The notes under the pieces: model-generated
Database searches by the model: none
Told to the model about the DNA's origin: nothing
Seen by the model: only the letters and a program-made list of their open reading frames with translations
Shown here: positions 25,063-33,667 of the stretch, piece by piece
Numbering within the stretch: the stretch's first letter is position 1
How the letters are laid out: every line of letters starts with the position of its first letter
Source of the DNA: RUG13091 sp963619935
GTDB lineage: Bacteria; Bacillota_I; Bacilli_A; RFN20; CAG-826
Reading direction: 5' to 3'
NCBI GenBank assembly: GCA_963619935.1
Contig: CAVEYA010000067.1
Location: 1-64,000 of the forward strand
Length of the DNA: 64,000 nt
Position numbers and translations under genes: made by a program

Positions 25063-26733
25063 TTATTTGTCTTGGATATAGTTATAGTTAGCGTAGTTAT
25101 TCCCTAATTGAATTTGGAATTTTTCAAAATATCTAGCTAAATAACCTGTTACAGTGAAAGTCTTTCCCACTGGAGATTCACTACTGTTTACATCAAAAGC
25201 ATCATCTGTACCAAATCTAGCAGGTGAAATATATGGGCTTAATGTTGCATCGATTCTTAAATTGGTAAGAATCTTAGCTCCATCTTTACCAGTGATATAT
25301 GCATAAACTGTATAGGCTTTAGTGTCTGTACCTTGTTTATACCAATATTGTTCACCACTAGCTTTCCTTTGCATAACTGATTCTTGATCGTCATCAGTGC
25401 TGGTGGAAACTGCTCTGATGGTGACATCAACTTTCACCCAGTTATATTGATAATTGAGTAAATCAGTGTAGTAGCATTCATCGGTTCTATTAGCAGGATC
25501 GATTGTACTGCCATCAATACTAACAGGAGTAATATCTTTATTTAAATCAGCATAAGTTAATTCACCAGATTGATATTTATGAGACCACTTAAGTGATTCT
25601 TTATAAGTATCAAAGTTAGTTTCAGTAAGAATGCGGAAAGCAGTCTTACCAGTAGAAGATGTCTTTAAGTCAGATAGTTGCACGTTACCGGAATAGGTAG
25701 TTGCACGACAATAGAATCTAACTACTAAGCCAACACCAGTTCCATCTCCACCATACTTTTTAGAAGCATTTTGTAATGTGGAACATAAAGCAGAGTTATA
25801 ACCAGCATAAGCATATAAGCCAGTGTATTTAGCGCTTTCACCTTCGGCTGCGTATTGTTCTTCATCGATTAAGACATCTCTTAAGAACATATTATCGCCT
25901 TGAATACCAACTACTAAGGCAGTAACGATTAATTGATAGCCAGAGCTACCTTCATCAGTAATACCAATTTCATCGTAGTGATGAATAATACCCCATAAGG
26001 AATATTCATAAGTTGTGGACTTGTAATCGTAATCAGTATCTTCTTCACCATACACACGATAACCACACTTTTCCGCTTTTGCGGCAGCTTTTTCAAATGC
26101 TGAACGATAATTACAGATATGACTATCTAAGAAGTTTTGGTTTCTGGAATAACCTTGTTCAACTAATTCAAGGTTTAAATTTCTCCATTTAGATGAAGAA
26201 TCTTTACGATACCAAATGAACGCTAACCAACGGTTACCAGAACTATCTCTTTCGCCAAATACGTTCACATCAGTAATTAAAGCAATGTTATAAACAGTTT
26301 TACCAGTAGCAGCAGTTTCTTCATCTGCCTTTTCTTGGGCAGCTGTTAAAATTTTCTTGGTAAAATTGCTTGCTTTTTTACCCCAAGGTTCTACCTTTGC
26401 GGTAGATTCTGGAGTGTTAATCCCTAAGAAACGAGTTTTAATAGAGACTAAAGCTTTAGAAGCATCCACATAGCCAGCTTGTGTGAAGTTAGCAGTGTCA
26501 CCATCAGTAACACTTCTTAAAGTTACATAACCATAATGGTCTAATGTAGATGAATCACTACCAGCAAACTTTTTGCCTTCAAGAGAATCTTTTTGCGCAA
26601 AATCAAGTTTGTCAGTATATGGAGTATCGACTGGGTCGTCTCCGCTACGGACAGCGCATTTACCACTAGAATTACATCCAGTGAGAAGCATGCTTACCGC
26701 CGCCATTAAGAATAATAATTTTTTCATACGCAT
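25063..26733 (-). CDS. Surface staphylococcal-nuclease-type lipoprotein
   Basis: The 556-aa precursor has lipobox LLTGC (Cys20). The SNase (TNase) domain spans about 65-230, with calcium-site SVTDGDT (74-80), the catalytic Arg101 and Glu109 in TRFLGINTPES, and the second catalytic Arg168 in GNRWLAF, then NLELVEQGYS. It should cleave DNA and RNA at the cell surface in a calcium-dependent way. The remaining 300 residues form two further beta-rich OB-like units (about 255-380 and 400-550). It starts 11 nt after the second binding protein stops, so it is in an ABC-transporter operon, as are membrane nucleases of several mycoplasmas. Confidence 0.9.
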   Translation of the reverse strand: MRMKKLLFLMAAVSMLLTGCNSSGKCAVRSGDDPVDTPYTDKLDFAQKDSLEGKKFAGSDSSTLDHYGYVTLRSVTDGDTANFTQAGYVDASKALVSIKTRFLGINTPESTAKVEPWGKKASNFTKKILTAAQEKADEETAATGKTVYNIALITDVNVFGERDSSGNRWLAFIWYRKDSSSKWRNLNLELVEQGYSRNQNFLDSHICNYRSAFEKAAAKAEKCGYRVYGEEDTDYDYKSTTYEYSLWGIIHHYDEIGITDEGSSGYQLIVTALVVGIQGDNMFLRDVLIDEEQYAAEGESAKYTGLYAYAGYNSALCSTLQNASKKYGGDGTGVGLVVRFYCRATTYSGNVQLSDLKTSSTGKTAFRILTETNFDTYKESLKWSHKYQSGELTYADLNKDITPVSIDGSTIDPANRTDECYYTDLLNYQYNWVKVDVTIRAVSTSTDDDQESVMQRKASGEQYWYKQGTDTKAYTVYAYITGKDGAKILTNLRIDATLSPYISPARFGTDDAFDVNSSESPVGKTFTVTGYLARYFEKFQIQLGNNYANYNYIQDK

Positions 26734-26744
26734 ATATAACCTTA

Positions 26745-28355
26745 TTATTTCTTAATATAATCAGAAAGTTTTTTCAAAACATCGTTAATGGCTTCTTGTG
26801 GGGTTTTACCTTCTAAGAAGACATAGCCAGGAATGGAAGCAACTTCTGTACGAATAGAAGCAGAACCAGCGAATGGTTGATCGACGAATTTTGTCCAATT
26901 TTCACTTTCTTTAACATAGTAATCAACGTTAATCTTCGCTGTTTGTCCTTTAATACTTTCCGCCTCATTAGCAGAAGAATAAGAATCTTCTAACCAAGTC
27001 CTATAATCGACATAGTCCTCAGTTACGCCTTCCCACATGCCACCATTTTCAGCATAAGAACAAGATGGGTAATAAGAAGTTTGACTACATAAGTAACCAT
27101 TCGCGTACTTGGTTAAGAATTTTAAAAGCATCCAAGAAGCTAATCTTTCTTTTTGGCTACCTTTATCTAATAAGGCTAAGTTAGCACCTTGAGAAATAAC
27201 ATACTTGTTTTCTTTGTCCACATAAGGAACTGGAGCAGCTTTAATTTCAAAAGCGTTACCAGCAGGTGCGGAGTTAGCGACACCAGCGGATGAACCTAAT
27301 GTCATAACTGTCTTAGAGGCTTTAAATGGATTAGAACCATATTTTGCTTCACCCCAGTCACTTGGAATGCCAAATGTATTGTTATCATACATCGCTTTTA
27401 AACGATTAAGGCCATTAATGGTTTCTTGACTATTAAAGGAGACATAACCATGTCTATCTTCTTTATCATAATAGGTATATTCACCACCATTTTGTCTCAC
27501 AGTGGTAATAAATAAGTTTGCTTGAGAGTCATAAGAGAATGGCTTAAAGCATTCTTTTTTAGCGTGTCCTTCACTACCCCATTCAAAAACACCGGTTAAA
27601 TTTAAGACAATGTCATCAGTGTTTGTAGGAGCCTTTTTAGTCACGCTACCATCCTTTAATAAATAATTATCGTAGACACCCTTTGTCTTTAATAAATTAA
27701 GAATTTCTAAACCAACACCATTGAGTTCATCATAAGTGGCAGGAACATAGATTTTGTTCTTTAAATCTTCTTGGTTAGCACACCAATCAAAGAAAGTGGA
27801 GTTATAAATCAATACTTCAGTAGATTTGTTAAATGGAACACCTAATGTATAAGGATTACCATCATTATCAAATTCAATGGATTGATTTTCTTTCATGTAG
27901 TCAGAGTAGAAATCAGAAATTTTAAAGGATTCACCTTCCGGTTCAAACACACTATGAACATCATTTTCGAAATAATAATTTAAACGAACAATAATGTCTT
28001 GATTCACATAACTTGCAAAGTGGTCAGGATAGCCAACAATTAAGTTTGGATATTTGCCAGATGTTGCCGCTAATGTGGTAGCGTTTAAAACGTTATCATA
28101 TGAACCTTTTGATTCATATCTCACCTTAACACCAGTTAAAGCGGTAAATTCATCTAAAAGAGGTTCAAGTGCTTCATTAATTGAACTACCAAATCCGGTC
28201 CAAAATTCAATTGTTGTGCCACTAACATCAGCAGTAAAGTCAATATCATAAGCAAAATTATTTCTCCAGCTAGCCTTACAGGCTGAGGTCGCAACCGCGA
28301 CCCCACCTAATAAGCTCACAGCTAGAACGGATGGAATGATTTTATTTGTTTTCAT
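26745..28355 (-). CDS. ABC transporter substrate-binding lipoprotein 2
   Basis: This 536-aa family 1 extracellular solute-binding protein has lipobox TSAC (Cys26). The N-terminal GTTIEFWTGFGSSINEAL and downstream VGYPDHFASYV, PFNKSTEVLIYNS and ISQGANLALLDKGS resemble the MalE/UgpB-type fold used with MalF/MalG-like permeases. It is homologous along its whole length to the next protein (28380-29945) and most likely arose by tandem duplication, so the importer may have two binding proteins with different ligands. It lies between that paralog and the surface nuclease in one operon. The ligand is unknown: sugar or glycerophosphate by family, nucleic-acid breakdown products by context. Confidence 0.88.
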   Translation of the reverse strand: MKTNKIIPSVLAVSLLGGVAVATSACKASWRNNFAYDIDFTADVSGTTIEFWTGFGSSINEALEPLLDEFTALTGVKVRYESKGSYDNVLNATTLAATSGKYPNLIVGYPDHFASYVNQDIIVRLNYYFENDVHSVFEPEGESFKISDFYSDYMKENQSIEFDNDGNPYTLGVPFNKSTEVLIYNSTFFDWCANQEDLKNKIYVPATYDELNGVGLEILNLLKTKGVYDNYLLKDGSVTKKAPTNTDDIVLNLTGVFEWGSEGHAKKECFKPFSYDSQANLFITTVRQNGGEYTYYDKEDRHGYVSFNSQETINGLNRLKAMYDNNTFGIPSDWGEAKYGSNPFKASKTVMTLGSSAGVANSAPAGNAFEIKAAPVPYVDKENKYVISQGANLALLDKGSQKERLASWMLLKFLTKYANGYLCSQTSYYPSCSYAENGGMWEGVTEDYVDYRTWLEDSYSSANEAESIKGQTAKINVDYYVKESENWTKFVDQPFAGSASIRTEVASIPGYVFLEGKTPQEAINDVLKKLSDYIKK

Positions 28356-28379
28356 TGATCATATCCTTTCTAAGCGTAA

Positions 28380-29945
28380 TTACGCTTTCACGTAGTCAGT
28401 AATCTTTCTATAAACAGCATCAAGAATAGCTTGGTCGTCGTTATTATATTCGCCAGCAAAGATATATCCTGGGATATAGCCAATTTCAGTACGAACAGAA
28501 GAAGAACCACGGAAGCCTGGATCAACGAATTTACTCCAAGATTCAGTAGCATAAACTTGAGAGTTAATCTTTGCGGATTCTTGTTGTAATATTGCGTTTC
28601 CATCAAATGAATCATTTAAGTATTCTTGATATTCATCAGAATTATAAGCATAGTTACATGTTGGGAAATAACCTGTACCAGCAGCGAATGCACCGTTGGC
28701 TTGTTGAGATAAGTAAACGATTAATTTCCATGCAGCAACTTTTTGTTTTTCAGTACCCTTATTGAATAAGGCAAGGTTAGTGCCTTGAGAAATAACATAT
28801 GCTTTTGTTAAGTCTTTTTGTGGAACTTGTGCGGCTTTTGTGGTGAATGTTGTACCAACAACATTGCTTAAACCACCAGTAGAGCCAACATTTAATAAGG
28901 ATTGACCATTCTTAAATGGGTTAGAACAATAAGATTCTTCACCAAATGTCGCAGCAATACCAATTAAACCATTGTTCCATAAGTCACGTAACATACCCAT
29001 TGCTTCTAAGGTCTTTTCTTTATTACCTTCATCATTAAAGACAGCGTAACCTTTACCAGTATTTGTGGTATCGACTTCGGTATATGTACCACCATATTGT
29101 CTTACTAATGAAATGAATAAGTTTTCTGTAGAGTCATAAGAGAAGAAATGGAAATTTTCTTCAGTAACAGCAGAACCATCATAAACAACAGTTGTGTTAG
29201 CGGCAGTAGCAGCATCAGTTGTGTCATAAACATTACCATCAGCGCCTAAGTATTTGCCATAAACACCTTTGGCTTTGAATAATTGTTTAACTGCTAAACC
29301 AACAGACTTAACTTCAGCCCATGTTTTTGGAACAAAGATATCAGTTGTGGCAGTAGCAGCCCATTCAAAGAAGTTACTGTTATAACACATAACTTCAGAA
29401 GATTTATTAAATGGTAAACCTAAGACATAGCCTGTACCATCTTCTTTAAATTCTAATGTTTCGTTTTCAGTTAAATAGTCTGTATAGAAATCACTATAAT
29501 TTAAAACTTTAAGTCCATTAGCGTCTAAACCATCAGCTTTTTCACGTTTATGATCATTTTCAATAAGACCATCTAAACGGAGCTGAATATTACTGGTAAT
29601 GTAACCAGCAAAGTGATCTGGATAACCAACCGCTACATTTGCGTATTCTTTCTTTGTAGCAGATAAGTTAATTGCAGTTTGAAGATTGGAATAACCACCT
29701 TTGGTTTCATATTCCACGGTGATACCTGTCTTTGTCTCAAAATCATCGATAAGTGTTTCAAGAGTTTCATTAACTGAAGAACCAAAACCTGTCCAGAATG
29801 AGATTGTTGTTCCTCTTGTGTCAACTGTGACATCAAGGTCATATGTGTCAGCGGAGCCTAAACCGCCGGTTTGACAAGCTGACATACCTAATGTTGCAAT
29901 TAAGCAAACAGGAGCAAGGATTGATAAAAGCTTTTTACTTTTCAT
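28380..29945 (-). CDS. ABC transporter substrate-binding lipoprotein 1
   Basis: The 521-aa protein has lipobox GMSAC (Cys24) and the same family 1 binding-protein pattern as its neighbour: GTTISFWTGFGSSVNETL, VGYPDHFAGYI, LPFNKSSEVMCYNS and VISQGTNLALFNKGT. It would capture the ligand at the cell surface and deliver it to the two permeases encoded just upstream (18-nt gap). The two binding proteins share many identical blocks but differ in the central loops, which suggests divergence of ligand range. The exact ligand cannot be read from sequence. Confidence 0.88.
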   Translation of the reverse strand: MKSKKLLSILAPVCLIATLGMSACQTGGLGSADTYDLDVTVDTRGTTISFWTGFGSSVNETLETLIDDFETKTGITVEYETKGGYSNLQTAINLSATKKEYANVAVGYPDHFAGYITSNIQLRLDGLIENDHKREKADGLDANGLKVLNYSDFYTDYLTENETLEFKEDGTGYVLGLPFNKSSEVMCYNSNFFEWAATATTDIFVPKTWAEVKSVGLAVKQLFKAKGVYGKYLGADGNVYDTTDAATAANTTVVYDGSAVTEENFHFFSYDSTENLFISLVRQYGGTYTEVDTTNTGKGYAVFNDEGNKEKTLEAMGMLRDLWNNGLIGIAATFGEESYCSNPFKNGQSLLNVGSTGGLSNVVGTTFTTKAAQVPQKDLTKAYVISQGTNLALFNKGTEKQKVAAWKLIVYLSQQANGAFAAGTGYFPTCNYAYNSDEYQEYLNDSFDGNAILQQESAKINSQVYATESWSKFVDPGFRGSSSVRTEIGYIPGYIFAGEYNNDDQAILDAVYRKITDYVKA

Positions 29946-29963
29946 AATTGTTTGTCCTTTCTT

Positions 29964-30884
29964 TTATCCTTTAATACCGGAACGTGATACACCACGCATA
30001 ATATATTTTCTAAAAATTAAGAAGAATATAAATAGCGGAATTGTCGCGAATAATGAACCAGTCACTTTGGCTGGATCATCAGTGCTAAATTCACTACTTT
30101 GGAACTTCGCCATTAAGCCGTTAGAGACTAAGTGCATATCATTACCAAAGTATGGGTTAGTACCGGATGCCACTAATTGTGGCCAAATATAAGCATTCCA
30201 CGCACCCATGAGGGAGAGAATCATAATTGTTACAATTGTTGGCATAGCAATTGGAATCATACATCTCCATAAATAGGAGAAATGCCCATAGCCATCCACT
30301 TTTGCAGCTAAGAATAATTCATTAGGAATTTGTTGGAAGGTTTGTCTTAAATAGAAGATATAGAAGACAGAAACGCCGTGCACTAAGATTAATGCAGCGT
30401 ATGTATCTTTCCAGCCTAAGGCCATTGTGGTTTGGAAATTAGTAATCATCATCATTTCACCTGGAATCATCATTGTGCCAAGTAAAATAGTGAAGATGAC
30501 GTTTTTACCTTTGAATTCAACTCTCGCAAAAGCGAAAGCGGCTAATACGGAGGTAACAACCGTAAATACTGTTGAGCATACAGCAACAATAATTGTATTG
30601 AGGTAATAAGTACCAAAGTCACCAGATTTACCCATGACTTTCACAAATTGTTCAAAGGAGAAGTTAGTAGAATTAAGGAACAAGACTAATTGTCCTTTTT
30701 GTTCTTCTAAGTTGTATGCAGTTGTGGATTTAAATGAGGTAATTAACATGTAATAGAAAGGGATAACGATAAATAAGCCCATTAATGTTAAGAAACCATA
30801 GAGTAAAACTTGAGTAATAATCTTTTTTGCTTTATAGGTGCGCATTTGTGCTGCACTAGCAAAGTATACTTCATGTTCAGCCAT
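29964..30884 (-). CDS. ABC transporter permease, MalG/UgpE type
   Basis: This 306-aa permease has six predicted membrane helices and the cytoplasmic EAA loop AAKVDGYGHFSYLWRCMIP followed by PTIVTIMIL, which docks onto the ATPase. The N-terminus with IPFYYMLITSFKS and the short C-terminal MRGVSRSGIKG fit the UgpE/MalG family. It starts 15 nt after the partner permease stops, with an AAAGGAGA site, and precedes two binding proteins. Confidence 0.92.
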   Translation of the reverse strand: MAEHEVYFASAAQMRTYKAKKIITQVLLYGFLTLMGLFIVIPFYYMLITSFKSTTAYNLEEQKGQLVLFLNSTNFSFEQFVKVMGKSGDFGTYYLNTIIVAVCSTVFTVVTSVLAAFAFARVEFKGKNVIFTILLGTMMIPGEMMMITNFQTTMALGWKDTYAALILVHGVSVFYIFYLRQTFQQIPNELFLAAKVDGYGHFSYLWRCMIPIAMPTIVTIMILSLMGAWNAYIWPQLVASGTNPYFGNDMHLVSNGLMAKFQSSEFSTDDPAKVTGSLFATIPLFIFFLIFRKYIMRGVSRSGIKG

Positions 30885-30899
30885 ACTTATCTCTCCTTT

Positions 30900-31994
30900 C
30901 TAGTAATGCACTCTTGATTTGCTTACTGCAAATTGAACAAGAGTTAATAACAAAATAACAATCAATAAAATAACGGAACCAGCAGCGGCACGGCCGATAG
31001 CGGATTCATTAGTAGATTGCATATATTTGTAGATGAAACCAACGATAGTAATCCACTTTGTACCGTCAGTACCACCAAAGTCAGTAGCACCACCACCGAA
31101 TAAGGCGATGATTTGTGAATAAGATTTACAGGCACCAATAAATGATGTAATCGTAATATACAAAATCTGTGGTGAGAGTAATGGAATCGTGATTCTACGG
31201 AAGATAGTTGCCTTTGAGGAACCATCAATACGCGCAGCATCATAATATTGTTTATCAATTGTGGCTAAGCCACTCATGAAGACGAGAATTTTGAAAGCGA
31301 TACCATTCCAAATGGAATAAATAACGATAACAACAAACATGCTCCATTTATTGGCAGAATCACCTAACCAGTTCACTGGAGAGGCGCCAAACCAACCGAT
31401 GAGGGTATTAAATAGACCAGCCGAACCATCAGAGAACATGACATTAAACACCATGCCCAAAGCGATTGAGTTAGTCACATATGGTAGGAAGAATACTGTT
31501 TGATAGAAACCTTGTAAAGGCTTAATCGAATGTAAACAGACAGCAAGTAATAAACCAACAAGAATTGTTAATGGAACTTCCACAATAACAATAATCGCGG
31601 TGTTACCCATGGCTTGCCAGAATAATGGGTCGCTAAATACTTTAACGTAGTTAGTAAAACCAATTGATTCAACAATACCAGAACGAGAATTGCTAAAGGA
31701 AGCTATGTAGTTAACAATCGCTAAAGATGAGTTACTACCACCAACCCAATAGAAGTTATTAATGAATGAGATCATGATTGAGTTGATAATTGGATAAATC
31801 ATAAACACAATCAAGAAGATTAAAGCTGGGATTAAAGCAATCCAACCCTTTAACCATTCAGGCATAATCCATTTGTGTTGCTTAACTTCAAGATAACCTT
31901 TATTAGTTACAGAATCTAAATAAGGGGTTTCTAAAGTTGCTGTGCCGTTAGCATCAACGAGTATTTCTTCATTCCTTTCTTTTAAATTTGCCAT
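30900..31994 (-). CDS. ABC transporter permease, MalF/UgpA type
   Basis: The 364-aa permease has a soluble N-terminal tail of about 50 residues, then six membrane helices. Its EAA loop reads AARIDGSSKATIFRRITIP. A periplasmic-side loop after the first helix (about 75-115) is typical of UgpA/MalF. It pairs with the 29964 permease to form the membrane channel. The ribosome-binding site is weak (GGTT), and the gap to the ATPase gene is 24 nt. Confidence 0.9.
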   Translation of the reverse strand: MANLKERNEEILVDANGTATLETPYLDSVTNKGYLEVKQHKWIMPEWLKGWIALIPALIFLIVFMIYPIINSIMISFINNFYWVGGSNSSLAIVNYIASFSNSRSGIVESIGFTNYVKVFSDPLFWQAMGNTAIIVIVEVPLTILVGLLLAVCLHSIKPLQGFYQTVFFLPYVTNSIALGMVFNVMFSDGSAGLFNTLIGWFGASPVNWLGDSANKWSMFVVIVIYSIWNGIAFKILVFMSGLATIDKQYYDAARIDGSSKATIFRRITIPLLSPQILYITITSFIGACKSYSQIIALFGGGATDFGGTDGTKWITIVGFIYKYMQSTNESAIGRAAAGSVILLIVILLLTLVQFAVSKSRVHY

Positions 31995-32018
31995 AATTTT
32001 TAACCAAATAACTTAAAG

Positions 32019-33518
32019 TTATTTAATCCTTTCGCCAGATTCTTCAAAAACATAGAAACGTTTTGCTGAGAAATGAAGTTCATCTTTACCAATAACATCT
32101 TTCCATGTTTCACTTGGAATAATAATCTTCACATTAGAAGATTGTCCTTTAATGGAACCAATCACAGAGACATCACGTCCAACGTGTTGGACAAAGTTCA
32201 CATCAACTGGTAATTTACCTTTTGCATCGAGTGTAAATGCTTCTGGACGAACACCGATTTTCACGGTGCGGTCACTCTTAATAACTTCTTCGTCTTCTTC
32301 CACTACTTCAAGTTGAGGATTAAGTAAAGCGCGTTTGGCTTTATGATCTAAACCTTCAAGTTTTTCTGGATGTGCTTCTAAGTCAGCGCGATATTCTTCT
32401 GGAGTAATTCTAGTGCCTTTAACAAATGTGTATTGATGATGGATAAAACCGTGATAATCTTCTTCATAACATTTGTCAGTATCAAAGACATGTCCATCAA
32501 CATATAATTTGCCGCCTTTGATTTCTCCATCAAAAATATTGATAGCTGGGGAACCAAGGAATTTAGCGACGAATAAATTAACTGGTTCATCATAAACTTT
32601 TTGTGGTTCATCAATTTGTTGAATAACACCAAAGTTCATAACAACAATAACGTCAGAAATAGACATTGCTTCTTCTTGGTCGTGTGTAACGAAAATTGTA
32701 GTAATGCCAGTTTCTTTTTGAATACGTCTAATTTCTTCACGAGTTTGTAATCTCAAACGAGCATCTAAGTTAGATAATGGTTCATCTAACAATAAAACAC
32801 GTGGAGATTTAGCTAACGCTCTTGCGATAGCGACACGTTGTTGTTGACCACCAGATAATTCTTTAGGTTTTCTTTCTAAATAAGGTTCGATATCGACTAA
32901 TCTCGCCATTTTATGTGCGATTTCATCCTTTTCTTCCTTAGTTAAACGTCTCTTAGTTAATTGAGCGTATCTAACAGGATCTTGCTCTTTTACAGCTTGA
33001 AGTTCAGCAGTTGCTTTATTTAAGGCGCCTTCTGCTTCTGCCAATTCTGCAGCTGCGGTTTCAACCGCATTTGCATATTCAGACAAATCTTCTTCAGCAG
33101 CCTTTTGAGCTTTAGCAAGTGCCTTTTGAGCACCTGTAAGATTTCTCTGTGCTTCCTTCACACGAGTTTTGAATGCTGATAATGGGTGAGGGAAACGTAC
33201 ATTGTCTAGTGGGAAAGTGATATTTTGTTTCACGCTAAAATGTGGATATAAAGCGTAGTTTTGGAAAACTAAACCGATACCACGATTTTCTGGTGGAACA
33301 TTTGTCACATCTTCATCACCAAACCAAATATGGCCTTCTGTTGGTTTATGTAAACCCGCAATCATGTAAAGAGTTGTTGATTTACCACAACCTGAAGGAC
33401 CAAGTAAACCGACTAACTTGCCATCAGGAACAACAAAAGACATGTCACTAACAGCAGTAGTCTTGGAACCTTTCTTACCAATAAAAGTCTTAGTAAGATG
33501 TTCAATTTTTACTTCCAT
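32019..33518 (-). CDS. ABC importer ATPase, UgpC/MsmK type, with coiled-coil insertion
   Basis: This 499-aa ATPase powers the importer. Walker A GPSGCGKS is at 40-47, Q-loop Gln86, signature LSGGQQQR at 221-228, Walker B LLLDEPLSNLD, H-loop His279 and a C-terminal regulatory TOBE-like part. Between Q-loop and signature, about 80 extra residues (about 112-195) rich in Ala, Glu, Lys and Gln form a likely coiled coil, for example NLTGAQKALAKAQKAAEED. The family is usually 360-370 aa without it; an insertion near this point is known in mycoplasma UgpC proteins. ATG 33518, with AAAGGAG, was chosen; upstream codons crossing the promoter were excluded. It is the first gene of the operon. Confidence 0.92.
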   Translation of the reverse strand: MEVKIEHLTKTFIGKKGSKTTAVSDMSFVVPDGKLVGLLGPSGCGKSTTLYMIAGLHKPTEGHIWFGDEDVTNVPPENRGIGLVFQNYALYPHFSVKQNITFPLDNVRFPHPLSAFKTRVKEAQRNLTGAQKALAKAQKAAEEDLSEYANAVETAAAELAEAEGALNKATAELQAVKEQDPVRYAQLTKRRLTKEEKDEIAHKMARLVDIEPYLERKPKELSGGQQQRVAIARALAKSPRVLLLDEPLSNLDARLRLQTREEIRRIQKETGITTIFVTHDQEEAMSISDVIVVMNFGVIQQIDEPQKVYDEPVNLFVAKFLGSPAINIFDGEIKGGKLYVDGHVFDTDKCYEEDYHGFIHHQYTFVKGTRITPEEYRADLEAHPEKLEGLDHKAKRALLNPQLEVVEEDEEVIKSDRTVKIGVRPEAFTLDAKGKLPVDVNFVQHVGRDVSVIGSIKGQSSNVKIIIPSETWKDVIGKDELHFSAKRFYVFEESGERIK

Positions 33519-33597
33519 AGAGATAACTCCTTTCTCTTTGTAATTATGGAATAATTCACAATATGAGTTTAACACAATATTTTTACTCACAAAAGAA

Positions 33598-33626
33598 ATA
33601 ATTGTGTGTATGTATATGTGTGTAAA
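33598..33626 (-). promoter_or_regulatory. Candidate promoter of the nuclease-ABC operon
   Basis: TTTACA (33621-33626) and AATTAT (33598-33603) lie 17 bp apart on the minus strand, and the spacer is wholly the alternating tract. An extended -10 TGT-TAAACT lies further downstream, near 33566-33574, and could be the real start. Confidence 0.4.
33603..33624. other. Alternating purine-pyrimidine tract (22 nt)
   Basis: TGTGTGTATG followed by TATATGTGTGTA alternates without error over 22 nt, the longest tract seen in the window. It lies between the terminator of the RDD gene and the nuclease-ABC operon. Confidence 0.85.
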
Positions 33627-33629
33627 AAA

Positions 33630-33664
33630 ACTAAAAAAGGTCAACCATATATTTAGTTAACCTT
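33630..33664 (-). terminator. Terminator of the RDD gene
   Basis: AAGGTCAAC pairs with GTTAACCTT (one G-U pair), followed on the minus strand by a T-rich tail. Confidence 0.8.
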
Positions 33665-33667
33665 CTT

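Noticed and set aside
17319..33518. Lipoprotein block as a recent mobile island
   Set aside because: No integrase, transposase, terminal repeats or obvious shift in base composition was seen at its borders; the tRNA-Lys at 20792 is intact, with no duplicated 3' end found nearby.
33519..33644. Longer N-terminus for the ABC ATPase
   Set aside because: It crosses the promoter and alternating tract; the AAAGGAG site fits ATG 33518.
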